64,000 bases of DNA. It comes from Desulforhopalus singaporensis (GTDB lineage Bacteria > Desulfobacterota > Desulfobulbia > Desulfobulbales > Desulfocapsaceae). Both the position numbers and the translations under genes were made by a program. Positions 16,773-25,503 of this stretch are shown here, piece after piece. How positions within the stretch are numbered: position 1 is the first letter of the stretch; every line of letters starts with the position of its first letter. The notes under the pieces were generated by a model. It made no database searches. It was not told the origin of the DNA and saw nothing but the letters and a program-made list of their open reading frames with translations. The DNA is taken from contig NZ_FNJI01000020.1 in assembly GCF_900104445.1 (NCBI RefSeq), positions 28,622 through 92,621 of the forward strand, written 5' to 3'.

Positions 16773-18788
16773 ATGTCTGATCCGCTGTTTGAAGGTATCG
16801 CTATCGGTTCGGTCAATCTGAAAAATCGTATCTTCATGCCCGCCATGCATCTGAACATGGCAAAAGATTTTCAGGTGACCGACCAGCTGATTGCATTTTA
16901 TCGCGAGCGCGCAAAAGGCGGTACCGCGCTGATCAGCGTAGGTTATGCAACAGTCGATGAATTGTCGGGTACGCCGCTTAATATCGGCGCCCATAACGAT
17001 GAGTACCTGCCGGGGCTGACGGCCCTGGCTGAGGCTATTCATGAAGGCGGGGCAAAGGCGGCGGTGCAGCTTAACCACGCAGGCCGCTATAACCCTTCGT
17101 TCTTTCTTGGCGGCAGAAAACCGGTGGCCCCCTCGCCCATTGCGTCGAGGCTGACGCGGGAGACCCCCGAAGAGCTTGACGCAGACGCAATACGAAAAAT
17201 TATCGGCCGTTTTGGCGACGCCGCCGAAAGGGTCAAGAAAGCGGGCTACGACCTGGTGGAAGTGCTCGCCGGAACCGGATACCTGATCAGTGAATTCCTC
17301 TCGCCGCTGACCAATCAGAGAGAGGACGGCTACGGCGGTTGTCTCGAGAATCGGATGCGGTTCGGCCTTGAGGTCCTCGCTGAAATCAGGAGCAGGGTGG
17401 GTGACAATTACCCCATAATGGTACGGCTGAACGGCAACGATTTCATGAAGGGCGGGATTGGGCCCGAAGAGCTGATGGCGTTTGCGGTCGCCTTGGAAAA
17501 GGCTGGGGCGGATGCACTCTGTATAAATGTCGGCTGGCATGAAGCCCTGGTGCCGCAGATAGTGACCAAGGTGCCAAGAGGTGTTTTCGCCTACCTGGCA
17601 AGGGACATAAAGGACAAGGTCGGAGTTCCGGTAATCGCCAGCCACAGGATCAACGATCCGGACACAGCCAGACAGCTCATTACTGAGAATTTCTGTGATA
17701 TGGTTGCCGTCGGGCGCGCACTTATCGCCGACCCGCAGTTTCCCGAAAAAGCACGCACCGCCAGGGAACAAGAGATTATCCACTGTGTAGCCTGCGGACA
17801 GGGCTGTTTTGATAATATCTTCAAAATGAAGCCGGTGCAGTGCCTTTGTAATCCCCGGGCAGGCCATGAGCTTGAAAAGGTTGAAAAACCTGAGGCTGTG
17901 AAAAAGGTGATGGTGGTCGGTGGAGGTGTAGCCGGGATTTCCGCGGCAATATCCGCCGCCGAGGCCGGTCACGCCGTCACTCTTCATGAGCAGACGATGC
18001 GTCTGGGGGGACAGCTGCATCTGGCCGGTGCCAGCCCTGGAAGGGGCGAGTTCCTGGTCTTTGCCGAGGACCTCGCCGCCAGGCTGAACAGGTGCGATGT
18101 AACGGTGATGCTCGGACAAAAAGTCGATAAACAAATTATCAGTCAGCAACAGCCCGATGTCCTTATCCTGGCAACGGGCGGCAAGCCCATCGTTGCCCGG
18201 ATTGCCGGTGCAGAACAAGACAAGGTGGTACAGGCCTGGGATGTTCTGGCGCAAAAAAAAGAGACCGGGGCCAGTGTCGTGGTGATCGGCGGCGGGGCGG
18301 TCGGGGTGGAGACTGCTCTGTATCTGGCCGAACAGGGTACGCTGTCGGGGGAAGAGCTGAAGTTTCTACTCGTCAGCGGTGCGGTATCACCGGAGAAACT
18401 GTATAAGCTCGCCACCGCAGGTTCCAAAGAAGTTACCATCGTCGAGATGGTCGACAGTCTCGGTGCCAACTTCGGAAAGTCGACCAGGTGGGGGATGCTG
18501 CAGGATGTCGACAGGTTTGGCATAAAGAGCGTTGTCGGGGCAAAGGTACTGGAGATAACAGAATCCGGAGTCCTGGTCGAACAGGGCGGTAAACAGGTTA
18601 TGCTGGAGGCCGACACCGTCGTTGTGGCCGTTGGCACCGCTTCCGACAATCCTGTTGAAGAGATTGCCAAAGAACTTGGAATAGCCTGTTACGTGGTTGG
18701 GGATGCCAGACAGCCGGCCACCGTTCTGGAAGCCAACCACCAGGGGTACAGGGCCGGCATCGCAGTTGGTCAACCGGTGCGAAAGTAG
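16773..18788 (+). CDS. NADH:flavin oxidoreductase, 2,4-dienoyl-CoA reductase-like (FadH/Old Yellow Enzyme type)
   Basis: A 671-residue protein with the FadH architecture. An N-terminal FMN TIM barrel (PLFEGIAIGSVNLKNRIFMPAM, QLNHAGRYNP, SPLTNQREDGYGGCLENRMRF) is followed by the 4Fe-4S segment CVACGQGCFDNIFKM...QCLCNPRAG with four cysteines. A two-dinucleotide-fold FAD/NAD(P) domain completes the protein (VMVVGGGVAGISAAISAAEAG, VVVIGGGAVGVETALYLAE). Such enzymes reduce conjugated double bonds, in E. coli during unsaturated fatty-acid degradation. Its place inside a beta-oxidation run supports that role, though other enoate or trimethylamine-dehydrogenase-like substrates are possible. Confidence 0.88.
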   Translation: MSDPLFEGIAIGSVNLKNRIFMPAMHLNMAKDFQVTDQLIAFYRERAKGGTALISVGYATVDELSGTPLNIGAHNDEYLPGLTALAEAIHEGGAKAAVQLNHAGRYNPSFFLGGRKPVAPSPIASRLTRETPEELDADAIRKIIGRFGDAAERVKKAGYDLVEVLAGTGYLISEFLSPLTNQREDGYGGCLENRMRFGLEVLAEIRSRVGDNYPIMVRLNGNDFMKGGIGPEELMAFAVALEKAGADALCINVGWHEALVPQIVTKVPRGVFAYLARDIKDKVGVPVIASHRINDPDTARQLITENFCDMVAVGRALIADPQFPEKARTAREQEIIHCVACGQGCFDNIFKMKPVQCLCNPRAGHELEKVEKPEAVKKVMVVGGGVAGISAAISAAEAGHAVTLHEQTMRLGGQLHLAGASPGRGEFLVFAEDLAARLNRCDVTVMLGQKVDKQIISQQQPDVLILATGGKPIVARIAGAEQDKVVQAWDVLAQKKETGASVVVIGGGAVGVETALYLAEQGTLSGEELKFLLVSGAVSPEKLYKLATAGSKEVTIVEMVDSLGANFGKSTRWGMLQDVDRFGIKSVVGAKVLEITESGVLVEQGGKQVMLEADTVVVAVGTASDNPVEEIAKELGIACYVVGDARQPATVLEANHQGYRAGIAVGQPVRK

Positions 18789-18874
18789 TCAGGCAGAAGT
18801 GATCTGTGGCAGGGTCCTGTATGGGACCGGGGGGCGGATAAGCTGTAATCGTAACATTTACAGGAGAGAAGATT

Positions 18875-20125
18875 ATGGAAGAAGTTGTCATTGTTTCCGG
18901 GTGCAGAACAGCGATAGGCGCTTTTGGCGGGACGCTGCTGCCGATGAACGGGGCCGATCTCGCGGCGGTTACCATGAAAGAAGCTGTAAAAAGAGCGGAA
19001 ATCGATCCGGCAACGATCGACGACATTCGTTACGGGTGCTGTATGGAATCGTGCGATACGCTCAATGTTACCCGGGTTGGCGCGCTGCTTGCGGGAATTC
19101 CCGACACGGTTCCTGCAGCGACTGTCAACAGGGTTTGTATTTCCGGGATGGAAGCAATGATCTCCGGTGCGGCAATGATACAGGCGGGTATGGCTGATAT
19201 AATTCTCGCCGGCGGGACGGAGCATATGTCTTCGGTACCCTATCAGGTTCCCGGAGCCAGGTGGGGATGCAGGCTCCAGGACAATACTTTTGTCGATGCC
19301 ATGATGCATGCCCTGCACTGCGGCTCGAAGGTTATTCCACATCCCGAGGATGGTCCGGTGGACGAGACCCAGCCGCCGCTTTCCATGTTTGTCGGCAAGC
19401 CCTATATCATGGGACATACCACTGAGTTTATCGCCCAGCATCTGGGAATTACCAGAAAAGAGATGGATGAAGTGGCGCTCAGGAGCCACAATGCGGCGGA
19501 GCGTGCAACACAAGACGGTTCGTTCAAGGATGAGATCGTACCGGTGGCAGTACCACGGAGAAAAAAAGAACCGATAATCTTCGACAAGGATGAACACTTC
19601 AGGAAAGGGTTGACAATGGAGCAGCTCGAATCCTTGCCGCCGGCCTTTGTCCCCGAGATCGGCAAGGTGACCGCGGGAAATTCATCCGGCATAAACGACG
19701 GCGCAACGGGGATGGTGATCATGTCGGCGACAAGAGCCAAAGAGCTCGGGGTAAATCCTATTGCAAAAATCAGATCGACCGCCCGGGGAGCCTGCCATCC
19801 ATCGATAATGGGGCTCTCACCCGTACCTGCGGTGAAGAATCTGCTGAAGAATTCGGGACTGCGGATTGAAGACTTTGATCTTTGCGAGGTCAATGAAGCT
19901 TTTGCCGGACAGTATCTCGGCTGTGAAAAAGAACTGGGGTTGGACCGGGATATCACCAATGTTAACGGTTCGGGTATTGGCCTTGGTCATCCGGTAGGCT
20001 CTACCGGAGCGCGGCTGGTGGTTTCACTGATGTATGCGATGAAGAAAAGAAACAAGTCGCTTGGTCTTGCAACTCTCTGCGGCGGAGGCGGCGTGTCGAT
20101 GGCCTGCGCCATAGAGATGCTCTAG
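18875..20125 (+). CDS. Second thiolase (acetyl-CoA acetyltransferase family)
   Basis: A 416-residue thiolase, distinct from the FadA-like one. The nucleophile is Cys88 in NRVCISGMEAM, followed by the NEAFAGQYLG motif, GLGHPVGSTGAR, and a C-terminal LCGGGGVSMACAIEML segment with the second Cys. The ISGMEAM variant in place of SSGLQS, and a longer middle section, set it apart. It may be an acetoacetyl-CoA thiolase or take differently sized substrates. It is preceded by a GGAGAGAAG site, 87 bases after the reductase, and closes the beta-oxidation run. Confidence 0.9.
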   Translation: MEEVVIVSGCRTAIGAFGGTLLPMNGADLAAVTMKEAVKRAEIDPATIDDIRYGCCMESCDTLNVTRVGALLAGIPDTVPAATVNRVCISGMEAMISGAAMIQAGMADIILAGGTEHMSSVPYQVPGARWGCRLQDNTFVDAMMHALHCGSKVIPHPEDGPVDETQPPLSMFVGKPYIMGHTTEFIAQHLGITRKEMDEVALRSHNAAERATQDGSFKDEIVPVAVPRRKKEPIIFDKDEHFRKGLTMEQLESLPPAFVPEIGKVTAGNSSGINDGATGMVIMSATRAKELGVNPIAKIRSTARGACHPSIMGLSPVPAVKNLLKNSGLRIEDFDLCEVNEAFAGQYLGCEKELGLDRDITNVNGSGIGLGHPVGSTGARLVVSLMYAMKKRNKSLGLATLCGGGGVSMACAIEML

Positions 20126-20493
20126 GAGATAAGTAGCCGGTGCGGTGTCGGGGCTGTGCTGCGGGTCACGGTTGTGTTGCCGCGCAAATTATTGTCCAGG
20201 TACCACGCTGCCGTATTGAATCTGCGTGGGCCGATACTATAAAATTAAGGATAATGAAATAATCGATTTTACTGCGAGATAGAGCCAACCCTGTCGGAAG
20301 ACAGGGTCTACATGATACAGATCTCACCAGACGGCCGGGTTGCCTCTTTGCAAAGGGGGCAAACTCGGCTTTTTTATTGTAGCGGGTCGCGGTCGACTTG
20401 CTACGTGCAGATTCGAATGTACGGCAAATGCTGAAACGCAACACCTTGGTACAGCGTGTTGCAGACCCAGAACCTATACGCGCAGGAGGAATC
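20126..20493. other. Intergenic region upstream of the selenocysteine cytochrome
   Basis: About 370 bases. No gene, clear promoter or strong terminator can be named. The last bases hold the AGGAGGA ribosome-binding site of the cytochrome gene. Confidence 0.45.
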
Positions 20494-21837
20494 ATGAAGA
20501 GGGCTATAGTTGTTGTTTTTGCATGGGTTACGGCATGGATGTTTGTGCCGTTTACCGCCTTCGGGACCGGGGGACCCGAGCCGGACCCGCCCCCGAAGGC
20601 CAAGACCGTAGCTGAACTCGCACAGCGTTACGACTCTTCCAGGTGTGTCGAGTGTCACGAGGATATCCATGACCAGTGGTCTGAGTCGCTGCACTCCAGA
20701 TCAATACTGGGGTCGCCGCGCACAGCCCCGACGATAATCACCGCCATTGAAAAAGGCTTGAAACGCTTTCCTTACTCCGGGGTGAAGGAAGATTCGGACA
20801 TTACGGTGGAAAACCTTATGATGTGCATGAAGTGCCATCTGCCGCAACTGGATGAAGCTACCGACGACGTGGCCAGGGAGATCGTTGCGACTATTCGCGG
20901 CTGGATGAAGGCGCTCGGAAATGCAGATGACGAGAAGGCCGCCGAGCTGGAACGAAAAATCACCAGCCTCAACATCGGCTGCACGGTTTGTCATAACAAG
21001 ATGGCGCTGATACATAAATACGCCGACGGCTACCCCCAGAGCGATACCGTATACGGGTCGCAGCAAGGCGACCATGAGGACGAAATGTACCCCAAGATGG
21101 CTGAGGCTCCGGCAATCGGGGAATCGATATTCTGTGGCCAGTGTCATGGCGAGGGGCCCAATTTCGAACTTGACCATCCTTCGCAGTGCGCCACCGCTTA
21201 CGGTAGTTATCTCTTTGCATATGTAGCGCATGGGGGGGACGAGTCCTGCCAGGATTGTCATATGCGCAAATCTGAGCTTGGTCATAACATACAATCCTAC
21301 AACGACGGGACCATGATCAGGATGGCTCTTGATGTCGATGTTAAGGGCAGGTCTTTGTTCTGGCGCAAGAACAAGGAGGAAGGTGTGTTGCCGATCGGGG
21401 TGATCAACGTCGAGCTCTACAACAAGGCGGGACATGTTATTCCCGACGGCTGACCGACTCCCAATCGGCTGGTCCTGGAAGTGACCGCTAAAACAAACGA
21501 TGGCGAGCAGATCTATCACGACAACAAAATTTACATGCCGTTTCCCGGCCGATTAGGACGGGGAAAGGAGATGGGGCGGGGTCCTTACGAAAAAAGCGGC
21601 CTGCTGAGGGAGACAAGTATTCCGCCGCTGTCGCGGATACATGAAACCTTTGAAATGGTATATCCTTTTAAGGATGTTGCCACAGGAGACACAACTCGAA
21701 GAGAGTTGATTCATGATGAAATTCAGGTATCGGTGGTGCTGTGGTATCTGCCATTCGGAGAGTTCGACGGTAACGAAGTCGTTTTTTATGAAAAAGAGCA
21801 AGCCCTCGATCTGAAAACCGAATGGATCTGGAGGTGA
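20494..21837 (+). CDS. Exported pentaheme c-type cytochrome with in-frame UGA (selenocysteine)
   Basis: Reading the TGA at 21451-21453 as an amino acid gives a 447-residue protein. A signal peptide (MKRAIVVVFAWVTAWMFVP) is followed by five CXXCH heme sites: CVECH, CMKCH, CTVCH, CGQCH and CQDCH. After the last heme comes a beta-rich C-terminal part, in which the UGA falls at residue 320 in GHVIPDG-Sec-PTPNRLVLEV. The frame then stays open for 128 codons to WIWR. GHxxPxG...RLVLEV is the segment multiheme cytochromes of the c554-like group carry after their hemes. The protein should be periplasmic or surface-exposed and act in electron transfer. An AGGAGGA site fixes the start. The alternative is a nonsense-mutated gene, but nothing else in it is decayed. 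Confidence 0.82.
21451..21453 (+). other. UGA probably read as selenocysteine in cytochrome
   Basis: TGA lies in frame between two well-conserved halves of the cytochrome. A GGU-containing loop (CTGGT, 21469-21473) closed by GG/CC, over an imperfect lower stem ACTCCCA/TGGAAGT, falls 15-20 bases downstream. This is where a bacterial SECIS should be, but it is weaker than the other two in the window. Confidence 0.65.
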
Positions 21838-21936
21838 TGTTGCATTAAACCATTTTCCGGCGGCTGCCCCGCACGATTCATGCATTATCGTCTTGTGCGG
21901 GGCGCTGGATGGCCCCCGCCATAGAGGAGGCAAGAA

Positions 21937-22383
21937 ATGAAAATGGTCACCTTGTTGTCTGCTCTACTCTTATGGGTTGCTGCGACCGCTTCGGCGCACT
22001 GTCCGCTGACAGAGATTTTTTTCGAGAACGGATGGATAATTCATAATGAAAATGATTTTGAGCAGATTCTGCAGGAAAAACTGGTCGAATTCAGAGAGCA
22101 AATCGGCAACGACCTCGTCTTCGATCATGCTGAATACTACAGGTCGGATTATTCCCATGATTGTTATCTCATAATGCGGGTGGTGATATGGGACAGGGTC
22201 TCTACACCAAAAGATGAGATGTGGGGAGACGTGGCCTTCACGCACGTTGCTCCTTGTGAGGGAGAATATGTCGAGGTCCGGTGGTATGATCCAGTCACCG
22301 GGGAAAAGCATATCGCGTACAACCCCAAATACGTTTGTTGCTGTACCACCAAAATTCCCCTGGCCTATAATACGATATTCTGA
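21937..22383 (+). CDS. Small secreted Cys-rich protein of unknown function
   Basis: A 148-residue protein with a signal peptide (MKMVTLLSALLLWVAATASA). The mature part holds six to seven cysteines, including a terminal KYVCCCTTK cluster, and is rich in aromatic and acidic residues. No CXXCH motif is present, so it is not itself a heme protein. It starts 99 bases after the selenocysteine cytochrome with an AGGAGG site, and may be co-transcribed and work with it. I recognise no family. Confidence 0.65.
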   Translation: MKMVTLLSALLLWVAATASAHCPLTEIFFENGWIIHNENDFEQILQEKLVEFREQIGNDLVFDHAEYYRSDYSHDCYLIMRVVIWDRVSTPKDEMWGDVAFTHVAPCEGEYVEVRWYDPVTGEKHIAYNPKYVCCCTTKIPLAYNTIF

Positions 22384-22504
22384 GCCGGTTTTTCTTTTAT
22401 ATACACGTGTTAATTCGTCATTTCATGACACGTATTTTCCCCGTTATTGCCGGTCCCGGGAGGTTGGGGAAAAGGCCTTAACCTAAAAACGGTGGCTGTG
22501 GTTT

Positions 22505-23323
22505 TTAACCGGCTCCCAGATGTTTTCGCGCTGACGCCAGACAGCGCCTGGCGTGTTCTTCGTAACCGTATTTTTTTACTCTTTGCAGGTTGGGCAGTTC
22601 TATTGAGCAGGTAATATCAGCGGGCAGACTTTTAAAGATTGCGGAAAAGTCTATACACCCTTCCCCGATATAGAGGCGATTGTCTCTTGCAATACGCGTC
22701 ATCTCCTGCTTGTCCCGGGGAATTTCCGGGGACGTGTCGCAGACATGGATAAACTGGAACCAGTGGTGAGGCAGTGCGGTGATCTCCTCCGGGGTCACCC
22801 CGGAAAAATGCAGATACAGCGTATCGAGCAGTATCGCCGAGTTACAACGATTTGCCGCAGCAACGATGTCCGCGGCCTGCTGCAGGTTGGTGAGACGGGA
22901 AAATGACGGAAATTCCAGGTTAACAGTAAGACCAAGAGGTTTGGCCAGGTCACAGAGTCGGGCAAAATGTTCAACGATAACATCCCGGTCCCCGGTGGTG
23001 TTGGTCCAGGCGCTTGAGATAACATGGCGCGCCCCCAGCTCCGCGGCAACCTCCATTGCCGGGAGATAGTCCCGCGGATCTTTGTTAACAAGGATGCGCG
23101 CAAGCTCAATGTCCCAGACCTCAATCCCCGTTTGAGCCAGGGCGGTCCTGGTGTCGCTGATCATTTTTTTGTCTTCCGGGAGGTAAAGATTCTCTCCGGC
23201 GACACCCATGGGGATAAGCCTCAGGCTCACGTAATCGTACCCGGCTCGTGCCGCAAGGTAGGTCATCTCCGGCGGGGGACAGCCAATTACTGTGAGGTGG
23301 GCCAGGGAAAATTTCATGTTCAT
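22505..23323 (-). CDS. Sugar phosphate isomerase/epimerase-like TIM barrel
   Basis: A 272-residue protein of the xylose-isomerase-like TIM-barrel (AP endonuclease 2) superfamily. The four metal-ligand positions are visible: Glu in VNLEFPS, Asp in AILLDTLYLHFSG, His in FIHVCDTSPE, and Glu in CSIELPNL. A further motif, YIGEGCIDF, is typical of the family. Members include isomerases, epimerases, myo-inosose dehydratase and 3-dehydroshikimate dehydratase; the sequence alone does not decide. It is the last gene of the leftward TRAP/ThDP unit, about 250 bases after dctM. Two in-frame ATGs lie six bases apart; I use the first. Confidence 0.82.
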   Translation of the reverse strand: MNMKFSLAHLTVIGCPPPEMTYLAARAGYDYVSLRLIPMGVAGENLYLPEDKKMISDTRTALAQTGIEVWDIELARILVNKDPRDYLPAMEVAAELGARHVISSAWTNTTGDRDVIVEHFARLCDLAKPLGLTVNLEFPSFSRLTNLQQAADIVAAANRCNSAILLDTLYLHFSGVTPEEITALPHHWFQFIHVCDTSPEIPRDKQEMTRIARDNRLYIGEGCIDFSAIFKSLPADITCSIELPNLQRVKKYGYEEHARRCLASARKHLGAG

Positions 23324-23368
23324 GTTATCCAATCGGTATACCGCTTTCCCGCAATATCTGGTTCTCAG

Positions 23369-23388
23369 TGCCGGAATGTTCCGGCACA
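23369..23388. repeat. Perfect inverted repeat between TIM barrel and TRAP genes
   Basis: GTGCCGGAA-tg-TTCCGGCAC, 9-bp arms with a 2-base centre. It lies about 45 bases upstream of the leftward TIM-barrel start and could be an operator or, on the plus strand (followed by ATAATTTTT), a weak terminator. Confidence 0.5.
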
Positions 23389-23532
23389 GTCATAATTTTT
23401 ACCCCGAAAAACCTGAAGTACTGGTGGGCGCAAAGCACCCCTTGAGTATGTTGTAGGTCTTGAGAATATCGTACAACCCCCTGGGGTGTTTTCGTATCAT
23501 GGTTTCCGAGATATTTGGGGGTGTCCATCTTT

Positions 23533-23552
23533 GCTGACGGAAATCCGTCAGC
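23533..23552 (-). terminator. Hairpin just after the TRAP large-subunit gene
   Basis: GCTGACGGA-aa-TCCGTCAGC is a perfect 9-bp inverted repeat 25 bases downstream of the leftward dctM stop. There is no T-run behind it, so it may attenuate or process the transcript before the TIM-barrel gene. Confidence 0.45.
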
Positions 23553-23576
23553 AGTTGATCTTGTCGCTGTTCCGGA

Positions 23577-24848
23577 TTAAAAGCCAAAGAGATGGGGGAT
23601 ACCGGTTACCGTTGCCGGAACAAAAGCGATTATAATAAGGGCCAGCACCTCAACCAGGAAAAGGGGGATAATCTGTCTTGTCAGCCTGCCCAGGCCGACG
23701 TTGGCGATCGAGTCGGCGACAAAGAGACAGAGTCCCATCGGCGGGGTAATCAGACCGATCATCAGGTTGAAAACCACCAGGATACCGAAATGCGTCGGGT
23801 CTATTCCCATGGTTACGGCGATGGGATGGAGAATGGGTACGAGCACCAGCATCGCCGCTATGCCTTCCAGAAAAAGACCGACAAACAGGAAGAGCAGCAT
23901 TGCGGCAATGAGAAACATCCAGCGCGCGGTCATGAACTCCAGGGTAAAATCGGTAATCATGTTGGGAATACGGTTATAGGTGAGCAGCCAGTTTCCGGCG
24001 GCTACGGCGCCGATGACGATCATGATCACCGCACTGTCCCGCATTGAACGGCCGAAGATGGCGGGCAGGGCGGAAAATTTCAGTTCCCTGAAGATAAAAA
24101 GACCCACGATAAGCGCATAGGCCACTGCAAAGGATGCCGCTTCCGTAGGGGTGACAACGCCAAGCAATATGCTGCCAACGACGAATATCGGCATAAGCAG
24201 GGGGATGATGCCCTGCAGCAAAATGGTGCGCTTTAGGTCTTTGTCCTCTGTTTTTTCCGGCTGCTCAAAGTTGCCGGCAAAGATCATGACATAGATTGAC
24301 AGCAGTGTTGCCAGCAGGATTCCCGGGCCGATTCCTCCAAGGAACAGGGCGGGTACCGATACCCCGGTTACGGTTAACGCATAGATAATTACCGGGATCG
24401 AAGGGGGGATGATAGGGCCTATGACTGAAGACGCCGCGGTTATTGCCGCCGCGAAGTCCCTGGGGTAGCCGCGTTTTTCCATTTCCGGTATGAAGACTCG
24501 GCCAATGGCCGAGGTGTCGGCGACGGCAGAGCCTGAGAGTCCAGCGAAAACAACCGAGGCCCAGATGTTGATCATGGCCAGGCCCGCACGGCATCTTCCA
24601 ACCAGAACACTTGTAAAGGCGATGATCCTGCTGGTAATGCCCGATTCGTTCATCAGGTCTCCTGCGAGGATAAATAGAGGGATGGCAAGCAGCGGAAACG
24701 ACCTCATCCCGCCGTACATCTGCGTGGCGACTATCCGGATATTGTAGGGAAAATCTCCTGTGGCCATGAAATACAACAGTGTTGCAACTATGGCAAAAGC
24801 TATCGGGACCCCTATGACCAGACATGTTGCTAAAACTATGTAAACCAT
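23577..24848 (-). CDS. dctM: TRAP transporter large permease (DctM)
   Basis: A 423-residue integral membrane protein of the DctM family with about twelve hydrophobic segments. Family hallmarks are PLFILAGDLMNESGI, VVFAGLSGSAVADTSAIGRVFIPEMEKRGY, SSVIGPIIPPSIPVIIYAL, and the late GLITPPMGLCLFVADSIANV. It forms the Na+-driven translocation channel together with DctQ, and takes substrate from the periplasmic DctP. The three TRAP genes are consecutive in the order P-Q-M, with an 11-base gap to dctQ. The substrate is probably an organic acid; the other cluster enzymes suggest an oxo or hydroxy acid. Confidence 0.94.
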   Translation of the reverse strand: MVYIVLATCLVIGVPIAFAIVATLLYFMATGDFPYNIRIVATQMYGGMRSFPLLAIPLFILAGDLMNESGITSRIIAFTSVLVGRCRAGLAMINIWASVVFAGLSGSAVADTSAIGRVFIPEMEKRGYPRDFAAAITAASSVIGPIIPPSIPVIIYALTVTGVSVPALFLGGIGPGILLATLLSIYVMIFAGNFEQPEKTEDKDLKRTILLQGIIPLLMPIFVVGSILLGVVTPTEAASFAVAYALIVGLFIFRELKFSALPAIFGRSMRDSAVIMIVIGAVAAGNWLLTYNRIPNMITDFTLEFMTARWMFLIAAMLLFLFVGLFLEGIAAMLVLVPILHPIAVTMGIDPTHFGILVVFNLMIGLITPPMGLCLFVADSIANVGLGRLTRQIIPLFLVEVLALIIIAFVPATVTGIPHLFGF

Positions 24849-24859
24849 AAATTACCTCG

Positions 24860-25405
24860 TTATCTGCAGGAAGGAGCACCATCGGTCAGGCGCTGCAAGA
24901 ATTTCAGTATTGCGGCGATGGCCACCATTATGCCGCCGCCAATCATTGCCGCCTGGTAGGGATACAGCGTTCCGAAAACGAGAAAATGTTTGAGCCCGGT
25001 TATCGCGGTCAGCTGCTTTGCCAGGTTGATCATCCCGGAAGACTCCATCGCGCCTCGCTTTGCGGCAAAGAGGTAGCCTGAGTAAGCAAGAAGAGAACCT
25101 GTGATCACCATGACGAGATCAACGAGCATAAACAGATAACGGCTGGTCTTTTCGGAGAGAAAGCCCACCAGCATGGTAAACTTGATATGCCGGTCTTCGA
25201 GGTAGGCCCAGGCCGACCCGAACATGATTCCGTATATCGCAACGAAAATTGGCAGTTCCTCTCCCCACTCAAAAGATTTTCCGATGGTGTAGCGGCGAAG
25301 GGAGTTGAGAAACACGACGATGAACACCACGGCCATGCTCAATGATGCCCCTCCACCCATGAAAACGGTCACAAGCTTTGATATTTTCCTGACTATGCTC
25401 TGCAT
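24860..25405 (-). CDS. dctQ: TRAP transporter small permease (DctQ)
   Basis: A 181-residue membrane protein with four hydrophobic segments, the size and layout of DctQ. The motifs FLNSLRRYTIGKSFEWGEELPIFVAIYGIMFGSAWAY and DRHIKFTMLVGFL correspond to the conserved RY...F.WxEE and R.HI.... positions. It lies between dctP and dctM and would form the membrane complex with DctM. Co-transcription with both is likely. Confidence 0.92.
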   Translation of the reverse strand: MQSIVRKISKLVTVFMGGGASLSMAVVFIVVFLNSLRRYTIGKSFEWGEELPIFVAIYGIMFGSAWAYLEDRHIKFTMLVGFLSEKTSRYLFMLVDLVMVITGSLLAYSGYLFAAKRGAMESSGMINLAKQLTAITGLKHFLVFGTLYPYQAAMIGGGIMVAIAAILKFLQRLTDGAPSCR

Positions 25406-25503
25406 TGATTTGCCTCTTGTGGTTGTCGATGATCTACCGTGCTAAAAGGGGCTTTCATGAGCCGGAGACTGGCAGCCGGCTCACGGTCTTCATGGTTTAC
25501 CGA

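Noticed and set aside
12390..18254. Long minus-strand open frames of 305, 322, 421 and 517 codons opposite the beta-oxidation genes
   Set aside because: They are antisense to clearly conserved enzymes, lack family motifs and ribosome-binding sites, and have the composition of shadow frames in GC-rich coding DNA.
23399..23587. Minus-strand frame of 62 codons between dctM and the TIM-barrel gene
   Set aside because: It overlaps the dctM end and a hairpin, and has no recognisable motif or ribosome-binding site.
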